DNA of 64,000 bases from Sphingomonas sp. URHD0057 (GCF_000620665.1 NZ_JIAU01000007.1:124001-188000); one strand, 5' to 3'; positions 18,274 through 26,520 are shown, counted from the first letter of the stretch. The notes: generated from the letters alone by a model not told the origin. Numbers and translations: made by a program.

Positions 18274-18681
18274 TTAGTCGAAGCGGTGGCGCCTCGGTCT
18301 CCCCTCCCTGGAAGGGAGGGGTTGGGGGTGGGTGCCGCCGAGGCATTCGGCGGCTCGGTCCGTGATCGCCTCAAGAACCCCGTCAGGATTCTGGTCTAGC
18401 TCGTTGTTCCAGATGCGAAGGACGGTCCAACCTTCGCGACGCAGATAGTCGTCTCTGGCGCGGTCGGTTTCTGAGTCTGCGTGCTGACTGCCGTCCAACT
18501 CGACGATCAGCTTCGCTTGGCGAGATGCGAAGTCGACGGTGTACGGACCGACTGGAAGCTGGCGCGTGAATTTCGGCCGCAGGCGCGAAATAATGCCCCA
18601 CAGCTTGCGCTCATGCTTGGTCGCACTGTTGCGAAGAGTCCGTGCGCGATGGGTTTTGTCATGTTCAACGCGCCAGCCCAT
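18274..18681 (-). CDS. DUF559 endonuclease-like protein (Vsr/PD-(D/E)xK fold)
   Basis: 135 aa from ATG 18681 (MGWRVEHDKTHRARTLRN). It shows the DUF559 core: LRNSATKHERKLWGIISRLRPKFTRQLPVGPYTVDFASRQAKLIVELDGSQH, with the D-x-n-E-x-D catalytic-type acids (VDFA, IVELDG), then YLRREGWTVLRIWN. The family is related to very-short-patch-repair nucleases; its role is generally unproven. The last 20 or so residues (THPQPLPSREG) are encoded by the intergenic repeat, so the original stop was probably lost. It stands alone between repeat copies. Confidence 0.8.
   Translation of the reverse strand: MGWRVEHDKTHRARTLRNSATKHERKLWGIISRLRPKFTRQLPVGPYTVDFASRQAKLIVELDGSQHADSETDRARDDYLRREGWTVLRIWNNELDQNPDGVLEAITDRAAECLGGTHPQPLPSREGRPRRHRFD
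18299..18335 (-). repeat. Intergenic GC-rich repeat with hairpin, inverted copy 2
   Basis: CTCCCCTCCCTGGAAGGGAG followed by GGGTTGGGGGTGGGTGC is the inverse of the hairpin and C-rich part of copies 1 and 3. It overlaps the 3' end of the DUF559 gene. Confidence 0.7.
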
Positions 18682-18689
18682 GTGACAAG

Positions 18690-18745
18690 GGTAGCATTGC
18701 GCGCTTCGCGCACCCACCCCTAGCCCCTCCCTTCTAGGGAGGGGG
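18690..18745 (+). repeat. Intergenic GC-rich repeat with hairpin, copy 3
   Basis: Begins GGTAGCATTGCGCGCTTCGC and ends in the hairpin CCCCTCCCTTCTAGGGAGGGG. It differs from copy 1 at only a few positions. It lies between the DUF559 start and the hxlR-type gene end. Confidence 0.75.
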
Positions 18746-18750
18746 ATGGG

Positions 18751-19125
18751 TCAGGCCGCCTGGGCTTCGTCGTGCGCCGCGTCGAAATGCGCCTGGGCGG
18801 CGTGAATCGCCTCGATGTTGCCGAGCGCCCATTGCGACAGCGCCGTGATCGGCTCCAGCAGCGAATGGCCAAGCTCGGTCAGCTCATAGTCCACGCGCGG
18901 CGGGATCGTCGGGGTCACTGTGCGGCTGACGAGGCCGTCGCGCTCGAGGTTCCTGAGGGTCAGCGTCAGCATGCGCTGCGACACGCTCGGGATCTCGCGC
19001 CTTAGCTCATTGAAACGCTTCGAGCCTTCGCCGAGCGTGCCGACGACTAGCACCGTCCATTTGTCGCCGATCCGCGACAGTAGCGTGCTGATGGTCCGGC
19101 ACACGGGGTTGGTTGGGTCTTTCAT
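18751..19125 (-). CDS. HxlR-family transcriptional regulator
   Basis: 124 aa from ATG 19125, preceded by GGAGGACCAGA; the open frame extends 12 codons upstream without a better site. HxlR (DUF24) signature: NPVCRTISTLLSRIGDKWTVLVVGTLGEGSKRFNELRREIPSVSQRMLTLTLRNLERDGLVSRT, with the conserved N-terminal Cys that senses thiol or quinone stress in relatives such as YodB. It is divergently transcribed from an azoreductase, so a YodB/AzoR1-like repressor-target pair is likely. Confidence 0.9.
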   Translation of the reverse strand: MKDPTNPVCRTISTLLSRIGDKWTVLVVGTLGEGSKRFNELRREIPSVSQRMLTLTLRNLERDGLVSRTVTPTIPPRVDYELTELGHSLLEPITALSQWALGNIEAIHAAQAHFDAAHDEAQAA

Positions 19126-19194
19126 TCTGGTCCTCCGGTCACACGGCTGTTCCCGCGCCACAAATTTGTTCGTCCGTCACAAAAAAGTGCGTTC

Positions 19195-19222
19195 TTGCGG
19201 GCGATTCGCTCATGGTTATTTA
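19195..19222 (+). promoter_or_regulatory. Candidate promoter of the azoreductase gene
   Basis: TTGCGG at 19195-19200, a 16-bp spacer and TATTTA at 19217-19222, about 38 bp before the GTG start. A palindrome CAAATTTG (19161-19168) nearby could bind the divergent HxlR regulator. Prediction only. Confidence 0.35.
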
Positions 19223-19260
19223 GGGTGCCTCGGTAACAAATCCATACTTAGGAGGCAATA

Positions 19261-19812
19261 GTGACCATCTTGCACATCGACAGCAGCATCAACGGCAATA
19301 CCAGCGCCAGCCGCGAGGTCAGCGGCTCGATCGTCAATCAGCTGAAGGGCGCGCTGTGGGGCGAGGAAGTGGTTTATCGCGACCTCGCCGCGAACCCGCT
19401 GCCGCACCTGACGCTCGAGGCGTTCGCCGACACCCGCACGCTCGATGAGTTCATGGCGGCCGACACCATCGTGATCGGCGCGCCGATGTACAATTTCACC
19501 GTGCCGAGTCAGCTCAAGGCGTGGATCGACCGCATCGTCATCGCCGGCGCGACCTTCCGCTACACCGAGAATGGGCCCGAGGGACTGGCCAAGGGCAAGC
19601 GCGTGATCATCGCCATCGCCCGCGGGGGCATCTACAGCGAAGGCTCGCCGACGGCCGCGTTCGAGCATGTCGAGACCTATTTGCGCGGCGTGTTCAACAT
19701 GATCGGCATCGAGCCCGAGTTCGTCGTCGCCGAGGGCGTCAACCTCAGCCCCGAGCATCGCGTCGCGGCGATCGAGAATGCGCTCGGAGAAACCATCCGT
19801 CTCGCGGCCTAG
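19261..19812 (+). CDS. azoR: FMN-dependent NADH:quinone oxidoreductase / azoreductase
   Basis: 183 aa from GTG 19261, with an ideal AGGAGG seven bases upstream. Flavodoxin-fold AzoR: ILHIDSSINGNTSASREVSGSIV at the N-terminus (FMN phosphate loop), DTIVIGAPMYNFTVPSQLKAWIDRIVIAG with the PMYNF FMN-binding motif, and IAIARGGIYSEGSP. It reduces quinones and azo compounds with NAD(P)H by two electrons. It is slightly shorter than E. coli AzoR (about 200 aa). It is divergent from an HxlR-type regulator and 64 bp upstream of pirin. Confidence 0.93.
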   Translation: MTILHIDSSINGNTSASREVSGSIVNQLKGALWGEEVVYRDLAANPLPHLTLEAFADTRTLDEFMAADTIVIGAPMYNFTVPSQLKAWIDRIVIAGATFRYTENGPEGLAKGKRVIIAIARGGIYSEGSPTAAFEHVETYLRGVFNMIGIEPEFVVAEGVNLSPEHRVAAIENALGETIRLAA

Positions 19813-19876
19813 CCATTGGCGGCGCCTGAATAGGAATTGCCTTCCAGTCCTCCGCTGCTCGCCCGGGAGTTTTTCA

Positions 19877-20752
19877 ATGATCGACACTCTGATCCGAACG
19901 CAACGCGCCATCGTCCACCGCACACGCGGCAGCGGGCACGGCCCGATCACGCGCCTGATGAGTCCGTCCGATCTCGGGCAGGTGCTGAAGCCATTCGTGT
20001 TCCTCGACCTGTTCGAGGTCGAGGGCGGGCAGATGGACATGCCGGTGCACCCGCATTCCGGGATCGGCACAATCACGGTCTTCACCAAGGGCGACGTACG
20101 CTTCGACGATCCGGACTCGGGCCAGGGGACGATTACCTATGGCGGCGTCGAGTGGTCGCGCGCCGGCGGCGGCATGTGGCACGGGAAGGAGCTCGCGCCG
20201 GGGACCTCGCCGAGGTTCCAGGGCTTCCAATTGTGGATCGCTCTGCCGCCGGAGCTTGAGAACGGACCGTCGGAAAGCCAGTATCTCGAAGCGCCGCAGA
20301 TACAGCGAGCCGGGCCGGCGCACGTGATCGTCGGTGCGTACGATGGCGTCGAAAGTCCTGTGCGCGCGCCCGAGGGGATCAATTACCTGCTGGTCACGCT
20401 CAAGCCCGGCGAGAGCTGGACGTACCAGCCGCCGACGGGCCACAGCGTCGCGTGGCTTGCGATCGCCCGCGGCCAAGTCGAGGCCGGCGAGCAATTGTCG
20501 GCGGGCGACATGGCCGTGTTCGATCGAAGCGAAGCGCCGCTCCGGCTTGCGGCCGAGGGCGACGAGGATGCGATGTTCGTGCTCGGCTCCGCGGTGCCGC
20601 ACCCGAACGACCTGCACCTTGGCTATTATTCGGTACACACGTCGGCTGAAGCCCTCGAACGCGGCGAGCAGCGCATCGCCGAATTGGGCGAGAAGCTCGC
20701 CGCGGCGGGCGACCGCCGGACCGGGTCGGGAGCGACTCCCGTATTTCGGTAA
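19877..20752 (+). CDS. Pirin family protein (quercetinase-like cupin)
   Basis: 291 aa from ATG 19877. Pirin signature: PFVFLDLFEVEGGQMDMPVHPHSGIGTITVFTKGDVRFDDPDSGQGTITYGGVEWSRAGGGMWHGKE, with metal ligands HPHSG, then E and H further on, and the C-terminal cupin YSVHTSAEALERGEQRIAELG. Bacterial pirins such as YhhW have quercetin 2,3-dioxygenase activity. Placement after azoR suggests joint handling of quinones or flavonoids. Confidence 0.92.
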   Translation: MIDTLIRTQRAIVHRTRGSGHGPITRLMSPSDLGQVLKPFVFLDLFEVEGGQMDMPVHPHSGIGTITVFTKGDVRFDDPDSGQGTITYGGVEWSRAGGGMWHGKELAPGTSPRFQGFQLWIALPPELENGPSESQYLEAPQIQRAGPAHVIVGAYDGVESPVRAPEGINYLLVTLKPGESWTYQPPTGHSVAWLAIARGQVEAGEQLSAGDMAVFDRSEAPLRLAAEGDEDAMFVLGSAVPHPNDLHLGYYSVHTSAEALERGEQRIAELGEKLAAAGDRRTGSGATPVFR

Positions 20753-20806
20753 CGCTTCGTCCTTCAGCTGTGGCGTGCGGCGTCGTCGCCCCTTGACGCC
20801 GCCCGC

Positions 20807-20852
20807 GAGCCCCGGCGCTCCTACTCATCCTCTCCACGGAGCGTCGGGGCTC
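20807..20852 (+). terminator. Hairpin terminator after pirin
   Basis: A 15-bp stem, GAGCCCCGGCGCTCC (20807-20821) with GGAGCGTCGGGGCTC (20838-20852), has one G-U pair and a 16-nt loop, followed by ATTTC. The weak T run makes Rho-independent activity likely but not certain. Confidence 0.5.
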
Positions 20853-20914
20853 ATTTCATGAAGCGAATGGCAGTGGGGCGCGTTCTTGAATCTCCCTTGA
20901 GCAGGAGATCAATC

Positions 20915-21157
20915 GTGGCCGAACTCAACGAAGCCCAGCGCGACCGCCTCGACGAGGATCAGTTCGCCTTTCCCAAGGAGCGCAAGGAACCGCTCAACAA
21001 TGCGAGCCATGTGCGCAACGCCATTGCCCGGTTCAATCAGGTCGAAGGCGTCAGCGACGACGAGCGCGACGCAGCGTGGCGGCGGATCAAGAAGGCCGCC
21101 GACAAGCACGGCGTGGAGGTCAGCGAGAAGAGCTGGCGCGAGATCGGAAAGAAGTAG
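20915..21157 (+). CDS. Small hypothetical protein, DUF6582-like
   Basis: 80 aa from GTG 20915, chosen over 20858 because AGGAG lies 7 bases ahead. It reads MAELNEAQRDRLDEDQFAFP, then RKEPLNNASHVRNAIARFNQVEGVSDDERDAAWRRIKKAADKHGVEVSEKSW. This charged helical unit (x-FAFP-x-x-R-x-x-P-L-x-x-x-x-HVRNAIARFNQ) also occurs in DUF6582 and phage-encoded proteins. Soluble, function unknown. Confidence 0.75.
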   Translation: MAELNEAQRDRLDEDQFAFPKERKEPLNNASHVRNAIARFNQVEGVSDDERDAAWRRIKKAADKHGVEVSEKSWREIGKK

Positions 21158-21222
21158 GCGCGTTCCGCGCGACTGTTGCGGCGGCGACATGATCTGTTAG
21201 CGTCCCGTTCACGGGGGCGATC

Positions 21223-21939
21223 ATGCATTTCCATCTGCCGAAGCCGCTGCACGGCTGGCGCGTGTTCGTCGGAGAGGTCGGGATCATCGTCGCCGGCGTG
21301 CTGGTCGCGCTCGCGGCTCAACAACTCGTCGAGGACGTGCATCACCGCAGCGACGCGCGCGACGCACGAGAATCCATCCAGGCCGAACTCGAGATCAACA
21401 TGGCGAGGCTCGCCTCGCGGACTGCTCAGCGACAATGCGTCGAGCACCGGCTGGCGGAGATCCAGAGTCTGCTCGATCGCGGCGACGCAGGAGCGACGGT
21501 GGTCCCGCCCAATTGGATCGGCCGTCCGCAATTCTGGACCATGCAGACAGTCCGCTGGGACGCCATCTCCCAAGCGGGACGAGCGGCGCTCCTGCCGCCC
21601 AAGGATCTCGCCGACTATGGGCTAATGTACTCCATCATGCGCAACATCACCGGCGTGATGATCACCGAACAGGCGGATTGGGCGCGGCTAAGGTCGCTAG
21701 AACATCTCCATCGGCTGACCCCGGACATGGTGTTCGAACTCAACAGCACGCTGCAGGACGCGCGCTATTTGAACTGGCGGGTCCAGGTCTGGACGACCCA
21801 GTTGAAACCGGGCGAGACGGAACTGCAGCTCAAGAAGGTCGCGAACGACCTGGTTCCGTCGCGCGCCGCGTGCATTCCGATGAGCACTCCGCACGATCAG
21901 GCCGCGCGTGAGTCCAATCCCGTGATCGGAGAGCCGTAG
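21223..21939 (+). CDS. Membrane-anchored hypothetical protein
   Basis: 238 aa. A short N-terminal cytoplasmic tail, PKPLHGWRVFVGEVG, leads into one membrane segment (GIIVAGVLVALAAQQLVE), then a helical soluble domain (ARESIQAELEINMARLASRTAQRQCVEHRLAEIQSLLD) likely periplasmic. The HGWR-x-F-x-GEVGIIVxGVLxALxAxQ lead recurs in a family of unknown function common in sphingomonads and Caulobacter. Standalone gene. Confidence 0.75.
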   Translation: MHFHLPKPLHGWRVFVGEVGIIVAGVLVALAAQQLVEDVHHRSDARDARESIQAELEINMARLASRTAQRQCVEHRLAEIQSLLDRGDAGATVVPPNWIGRPQFWTMQTVRWDAISQAGRAALLPPKDLADYGLMYSIMRNITGVMITEQADWARLRSLEHLHRLTPDMVFELNSTLQDARYLNWRVQVWTTQLKPGETELQLKKVANDLVPSRAACIPMSTPHDQAARESNPVIGEP

Positions 21940-22013
21940 CCGTGCCTTTAACTTGACCGGATGGGCAGCCGGGGCGCACTTCTCACGCGTCCCATTGCAC
22001 GGAGGAGGCCGAC

Positions 22014-22208
22014 ATGGACCGCAAGACTATCGACTGCCGCGACTACCCGAGCGAGTCGGGCTGCACGGTCTCTATTTCCGCCGACAGCGAAGATGAGCTG
22101 GTCGAAGCCGCCGCGCAGCATGCGGTGCAGGTGCATGGCCATGAGGACAGCCCGGAGCTCCGCGCCATGCTTCGCGACGGCATGAAGACCGGCGCGCCGG
22201 CGGCCTAG
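22014..22208 (+). CDS. DUF1059 family small protein
   Basis: 64 aa: MDRKTIDCRDYPSESGCTVS then ISADSEDELVEAAAQHAVQVHGHEDSPELRAMLRDGM. This matches DUF1059 (C-R-D-x-P-x-x-x-x-C at the N-terminus and AAxHAVxVHGHxDxxELR), small cytoplasmic proteins of unknown function. GGAGG lies upstream. The stop shares CTAG with the convergent bkdB stop. Confidence 0.88.
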   Translation: MDRKTIDCRDYPSESGCTVSISADSEDELVEAAAQHAVQVHGHEDSPELRAMLRDGMKTGAPAA

Positions 22209-23509
22209 GCCGAGAGCAGCCGTAGCGGGTTCTCGATGTAGCCCTTGAGCGCCTGCATGAAGTTGGCGGCATCCCAGCCGTCGACCACGCGATGGTCGCA
22301 GCTCAATGACAGGTTCATCCGCTTGCGGACCTCGATCTCGCCGTCGATCACGACGACCTTCTCCTCGACCTTGTTGACCGCGATAATTGCGACCTCGGGG
22401 CGGTTGATGACGGGCGTCGAGGTGACCCCGCCCATCGGGCCGAGGCTGGAGAGGGTGATGGAGGAGCCGGAGAGATCCTCGCGCGCCGCCTTGCCGGTCC
22501 GCGCCGCCTCGGCGAGGCGGCCGATGTCGCGCGCCAGATCCCACACGCTCTTGCCCTGCGCGTCGCGGATGACGGGCACCATCAATCCATTGGGAGTCTG
22601 CGTCGCCATGCCGAGGTGAAGCGCGCCGTGGCGGGTGATGACGTTGGCGTCGTCATCGTAGGTTGCGTTCAGCATTGGCCAGTCTGGCAGGGCGCGCGCC
22701 ATTGCGGTGATGAGGAAGGGCAGGAGGGTCAGCTTCGGGTTCGACCCCCGGTCGCGGTTCATCATCGCCCGCGTGTCCTCGAGATCGGTGACGTCGAACT
22801 CCTCGACCAAAGTGAAGTGCGGGATGCGGCGCTTCGCCTCCTGCATGTTTTCCGCGATCTTCCGGCGCAGGCCGACGACCTTGATCGTCTCGTCCTTGCG
22901 CGGCGCGGCCGTGCCACGGCTGGAAACGCTGCCGCCATTGTAGAGCAAATACGCGTCGAGGTCGGAATGGCGAATGCGGTCCGACATGGTCTTCACCTCG
23001 CCGAGGTCGATGCCGAGGTCGCGGGCGCGGGCACGGACCGCTGGCGAGGCGAGCACGTGGACTCCGCCACCGCTCTCCTTCTTCGCGACTTCGGGCTCGA
23101 CGCGCGGCTCGGGGGCTGGGGCGGGAGATGCCGCCGGCTTGTCCTCCACCGCCGTGACCGGAAGCTCCTTTGCCTGTTCAGGGGTGGGAACGGAGGCCCC
23201 ATCGCCAAGCGGCCGCTCGTCGACGCTTTCCGGAGCCGGAGTCGGCTCTCCCGGTGACGCTTCCGCACTCTCGGTTTCGATCACTGCCAGGACCGAGCCG
23301 ATCGGGATCTGGTCGCCAACTTCGCCCGCGAGCTCGAGCACCTTGCCGGCCACTGGCGATTCCATTTCCACCGTCGCTTTGTCGGTCATCATGTCGGCGA
23401 TCTGCTGGTCCTCGCCGATGGTGTCGCCGACCTTGACGTGCCAGGCGACGATCTCGGCCTCGGCGATGCCTTCGCCGATGTCGGGCAGCTTGAATTCGTA
23501 GCGAGCCAT
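22205..23509 (-). CDS. bkdB: Branched-chain 2-oxoacid dehydrogenase E2 (lipoamide acyltransferase)
   Basis: 434 aa. It has an N-terminal lipoyl domain with the lipoylated Lys in MMTDKATVEMESPVAGKV (near residue 44), a Pro/Ala/Glu-rich linker, a peripheral subunit-binding domain (HVLASPAVRARARDLGIDLGEVK), and a C-terminal catalytic domain ending LSCDHRVVDGWDAANFMQALKGYIENP with the HR-x-x-DG active site. It transfers branched acyl groups to CoA at the core of the complex. It is last of the E1alpha-E1beta-E2 operon; the E3 (lpd) gene is not in the window. Confidence 0.93.
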   Translation of the reverse strand: MARYEFKLPDIGEGIAEAEIVAWHVKVGDTIGEDQQIADMMTDKATVEMESPVAGKVLELAGEVGDQIPIGSVLAVIETESAEASPGEPTPAPESVDERPLGDGASVPTPEQAKELPVTAVEDKPAASPAPAPEPRVEPEVAKKESGGGVHVLASPAVRARARDLGIDLGEVKTMSDRIRHSDLDAYLLYNGGSVSSRGTAAPRKDETIKVVGLRRKIAENMQEAKRRIPHFTLVEEFDVTDLEDTRAMMNRDRGSNPKLTLLPFLITAMARALPDWPMLNATYDDDANVITRHGALHLGMATQTPNGLMVPVIRDAQGKSVWDLARDIGRLAEAARTGKAAREDLSGSSITLSSLGPMGGVTSTPVINRPEVAIIAVNKVEEKVVVIDGEIEVRKRMNLSLSCDHRVVDGWDAANFMQALKGYIENPLRLLSA

Positions 23510-24523
23510 CTAATCCGCCATCACTTTCTCGAGGGCCTTCTTCATCCGCTTCGGGCCGGGAAAATAGGCCCATTCGTAGGCGTGCGGGTAGGGCGTGTCC
23601 CAGCCCGTCACGCGCTCGACCGGCGCTTCGAGATGATAGAAGCAGCGCTCCTGCACCTGGGCGGCCAACTCAGACGCGAAGCCGGAGGTGCGCGGCGCTT
23701 CCATCGCGATGAGGCAGCGGCCGGTCTTCTCGACCGAGCGCTCGATCGTTTCGATGTCGAGGGGGACGAGAGTACGCAGGTCAATGACCTCGGCGTCGAG
23801 GCCCTGCTCCTCGACCGCGGCAAGCGCGACGTGGACCATAGTGCCGTAGGCGAGGACGGTGAGCGCCTCGCCTTCGCGGACCACCGCGGCCTTGCCGAGC
23901 GGAACGATGTAATGACCTTCGGGCACTTCGCTCGCGGGATGTTTGGACCAGGGCTTGACCGGGCGATCGTGGTGGCCGTCGAAGGGGCCATTGTAGATGC
24001 GCTTGGGCTCGAAGAAGATGACTGGGTCGGGGTCTTCGATCGCGCTGATCAGCAGGCCTTTGGCGTCATAGGGCGTCGAGGGGATCACGACCTTCAAGCC
24101 CGCAATGTGCGTGAACAGGCTCTCGGGCGACTGGCTGTGCGTCTGGCCGCCGAAAATGCCGCCGCCATAGGGGGTGCGAATGACCATCGGCATGGTCCAT
24201 TCGCCGCCGGTGCGGTAGCGCATCTTGGCGACTTCGCTGACGATCTGGTCGTAGCCCGGGTAGATGTAGTCGGCGAACTGGATCTCGACGAGGGGCTTCA
24301 CGCCGTAAGCGGCCATGCCGACCGCAACGGCGACGATTCCGCCTTCGCTGATCGGCGCGTCGAACACCCGGGTGTGGCCGAATTCCTTCTGAAGTCCTTC
24401 GGTCACACGGAAGACGCCGCCGAAGAAGCCGATGTCCTCGCCGAATACGACGATGTCGTCGTCGGCGCGCATTGTCACCTTGTGGGCGTCGTTGAGCGCC
24501 TGGATCATGTTCATGGTCGGCAT
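23510..24523 (-). CDS. bkdA2: Branched-chain 2-oxoacid dehydrogenase E1 beta subunit
   Basis: 337 aa from ATG 24523, overlapping the E1alpha stop (ATGA). Transketolase pyrimidine domain: TMNMIQALNDAHKVTMRADDDIVVFGEDIGFFGGVFRVTEGLQKEFG, VFDAPISEGGIVAVAVGMAAYG, then the transketolase C-terminal domain with DLRTLVPLDIETI. It forms the alpha2beta2 E1 that decarboxylates branched-chain 2-oxoacids from Val, Leu and Ile. The stop abuts the E2 ATG with no gap. Confidence 0.94.
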   Translation of the reverse strand: MPTMNMIQALNDAHKVTMRADDDIVVFGEDIGFFGGVFRVTEGLQKEFGHTRVFDAPISEGGIVAVAVGMAAYGVKPLVEIQFADYIYPGYDQIVSEVAKMRYRTGGEWTMPMVIRTPYGGGIFGGQTHSQSPESLFTHIAGLKVVIPSTPYDAKGLLISAIEDPDPVIFFEPKRIYNGPFDGHHDRPVKPWSKHPASEVPEGHYIVPLGKAAVVREGEALTVLAYGTMVHVALAAVEEQGLDAEVIDLRTLVPLDIETIERSVEKTGRCLIAMEAPRTSGFASELAAQVQERCFYHLEAPVERVTGWDTPYPHAYEWAYFPGPKRMKKALEKVMAD

Positions 24524-25791
24524 CAGGAGTTCGCCTCGCCGAGCGCCTGTTCGCGCTGCTCGGCCAGGTGCCACGGCACGTCGGCGTAGACGTCGTCGAA
24601 CATCGTCTCGATGCCGTCCTTGCCCTGTTCGGGGAGGATGCCGAGCTTCTCGGACTCCTTCTGCGCGGCACGCACCGCGGTGTCGCATTCTGCGGTCATC
24701 GCAGCGTGGCGCTCGTCGTCCCATTCGCCGAGCGCAATGAGGTGGACCTTGAGGCGCTCGATCGGGTCGCCGAGGGGCCACAGCTTGGCTTCGTTGGTGG
24801 GCCGGTAACCGCTCGGATCGTCAGAGGTCGAATGACCTTCGGCGCGATAGGTGAAGAACTCGATCAGGGTGGGGCCATTGTTCGCGCGCGCCCGCTCGCT
24901 CGCCCATTTTGTCGCGGCGTAAACCGCCAGCGCGTCATTGCCGTCGACGCGGAGCGAAGCAATGCCGTAGCCGACCGCGCGCTGGGCGAAGGTCGCTCGC
25001 TCGCCGCCGGCGATTCCGGAGAAGCTGGAGATTGCCCACTGGTTGTTCACCACGGCGAGGACGACGGGCACGTTGTAGACGGCGGCGAAGGTGAGGGCGG
25101 AATGGAAGTCGCCTTCCGCGGTGGCGCCGTCGCCGACCCAGCCCATGGCGATCCGGCTGTCGCCCTTGATCGCGGCGCCCATCGCCCAGCCGACCGCTTG
25201 CGGGAACTGGGTGCCGAGGTTGCCCGAGATCGAGAAGAAGCCGTGCGCCTTGTCCGAATACATGATCGGGAGCTGGCGGCCTTTCAATTTGTCGCCCTTG
25301 TTCGAGTAGATCTGGTTCATCATCTCGACCAGCGGATAGCCGCGCGCGATGAGCAGGCCCTGCTGGCGATAGGTCGGGAAATGCATGTCGTCGCGGTCGA
25401 GCGCCGCCTGCGCCGGGATCGCGATTGCCTCCTCCCCAGTGCACTTCATGTAGAAGCTGGTCTTTCCCTGGCGCTGGGAGCGGTACATGCGATCGTCGAA
25501 AATGCGCACGGTAACCATGTCGCGCAGCATCTTGCGCAGCGTGTCCGCGTCGAGCTTGGGGTCCCACGGACTGACCGCTTTGTGGTCGTCGCCGAGGACG
25601 CGGACGAGTTGCGTCGCGAGCGGATGAGTCTCCGCCGCCGGCGCGGTCGTGTCGGGGCGCGAGGTGCTTCCAGCTGCGGGGATCTTAAGGCCGGAAAAGT
25701 CCGGCGTATCGCCTGGCCGGAACGGCGGTTCGGGCACGTGGAGCGCCAGGCGAGGCGCGTTGCGGCGCAGCGAGGGGTCCTTGTCGCTCAT
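24523..25791 (-). CDS. bkdA1: Branched-chain 2-oxoacid dehydrogenase E1 alpha subunit
   Basis: 422 aa. The ThDP-binding motif GDGATAEGDFHSALTFAAVYNVPVVLAVVNNQWAIS is near residue 220, followed by the regulatory-loop region TYRAEGHSTSDDPSGYRP characteristic of branched-chain rather than pyruvate E1alpha. An N-terminal extension (LALHVPEPPFRPGDTPDFS) also fits the branched-chain type. It is first gene of the bkd operon. Function: Val/Leu/Ile catabolism supplying acyl-CoA, including branched fatty-acid primers. Confidence 0.94.
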   Translation of the reverse strand: MSDKDPSLRRNAPRLALHVPEPPFRPGDTPDFSGLKIPAAGSTSRPDTTAPAAETHPLATQLVRVLGDDHKAVSPWDPKLDADTLRKMLRDMVTVRIFDDRMYRSQRQGKTSFYMKCTGEEAIAIPAQAALDRDDMHFPTYRQQGLLIARGYPLVEMMNQIYSNKGDKLKGRQLPIMYSDKAHGFFSISGNLGTQFPQAVGWAMGAAIKGDSRIAMGWVGDGATAEGDFHSALTFAAVYNVPVVLAVVNNQWAISSFSGIAGGERATFAQRAVGYGIASLRVDGNDALAVYAATKWASERARANNGPTLIEFFTYRAEGHSTSDDPSGYRPTNEAKLWPLGDPIERLKVHLIALGEWDDERHAAMTAECDTAVRAAQKESEKLGILPEQGKDGIETMFDDVYADVPWHLAEQREQALGEANS

Positions 25792-25931
25792 GGTCGGAGC
25801 GAGCGCTTAAACCCGACTTGAGGATGCGGCAACTCTCGGCGTAAAGGAGGCTTTACATTGTGTCGTCAAGACACCAGGCCCTACCGAACGGTAGCTGGCA
25901 AGCGATTGAAACATTGGCAGGATGCCGGGAT

Positions 25932-26033
25932 ATGCGTGACCATCCGCGGCTGCGAGCCCTGTTAGAAAGACTGCCCTTCTGGCTATTTCTCGTGGGGGTC
26001 GGCCTGGGCCTCTATACGATGCTTTCCCGCTAG
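25932..26033 (+). CDS. Possible 33-aa single-span membrane protein
   Basis: ATG 25932 opens MRDHPRLRALLERLPFWLFL then VGVGLGLYTMLSR, ending TAG at 26031. A basic N-terminus followed by one 17-20 residue hydrophobic helix is typical of small bacterial membrane proteins. A weak GGGAT lies upstream. It fills the otherwise empty gap between bkdA1 and the orphan array. Support is only composition, so it may be spurious. Confidence 0.4.
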   Translation: MRDHPRLRALLERLPFWLFLVGVGLGLYTMLSR

Positions 26034-26116
26034 GCAGGGCCAGGCAGCTTCACACTGCTCTTCGCGCGGCCGCATTTTGAAACAATGCACCAGACCCTAA
26101 GGCAGGCGGCACTCTC

Positions 26117-26150
26117 CTAATGTCTGCTTTCGACGCATTGCGGACATTAG
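26117..26150 (-). repeat. Dispersed palindromic repeat, copy D
   Basis: CTAATGTCTGC...GCGGACATTAG (arms 26117-26127 and 26140-26150) is a near-perfect palindrome with loop TTTCGACGCATT, in the opposite orientation to copies A-C. Confidence 0.85.
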
Positions 26151-26168
26151 ACTAGATTCCAGCTGCTC

Positions 26169-26480
26169 TCAGTTCATGCCGTGCGCCGCCGGAATCGGCG
26201 AAGGGGGACCCGCGGGCATTGCGAGTAGCGTTTCCTCCGGCTCGCCAGCTTCGAACCGCGCGAGCAGCGCATCGGGATCATAGCTCACCCCGACCGGGTT
26301 CTCGGCGTATGCAGGCGTTCGCATGAGGGCGGTTGCTTGCTCAACCGTTCCGCAGTCGACCTGAAACTCCATTCGATTGCCATCGGTTGAAAACCCAACA
26401 CAACGGCGAACCGCGACCCACCCCGGCAAGGCCTGCTCGCAAGCGCGCAAGTAGCAGTTCGCTCCCGCGACGTCGCGCAA
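26169..26480 (-). CDS. Small orphan hypothetical protein between repeats
   Basis: 103 aa from TTG 26480; no ATG or GTG is in frame upstream before a stop, so either the start is non-standard or the gene is 5' truncated. The sequence RDVAGANCYLRACEQALPGW then VAVRRCVGFSTDGNRMEFQVDCGTVEQA has four Cys residues, suggesting an exported fold that has lost its signal. A Pro-rich tail ends it. Family unknown. It is bounded by repeat copies D and E. Confidence 0.4.
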   Translation of the reverse strand: MRDVAGANCYLRACEQALPGWVAVRRCVGFSTDGNRMEFQVDCGTVEQATALMRTPAYAENPVGVSYDPDALLARFEAGEPEETLLAMPAGPPSPIPAAHGMN

Positions 26481-26520
26481 ACTCTCGTCTGCCGATATCC
26501 GGCTTTCCGCACATCTCGGT

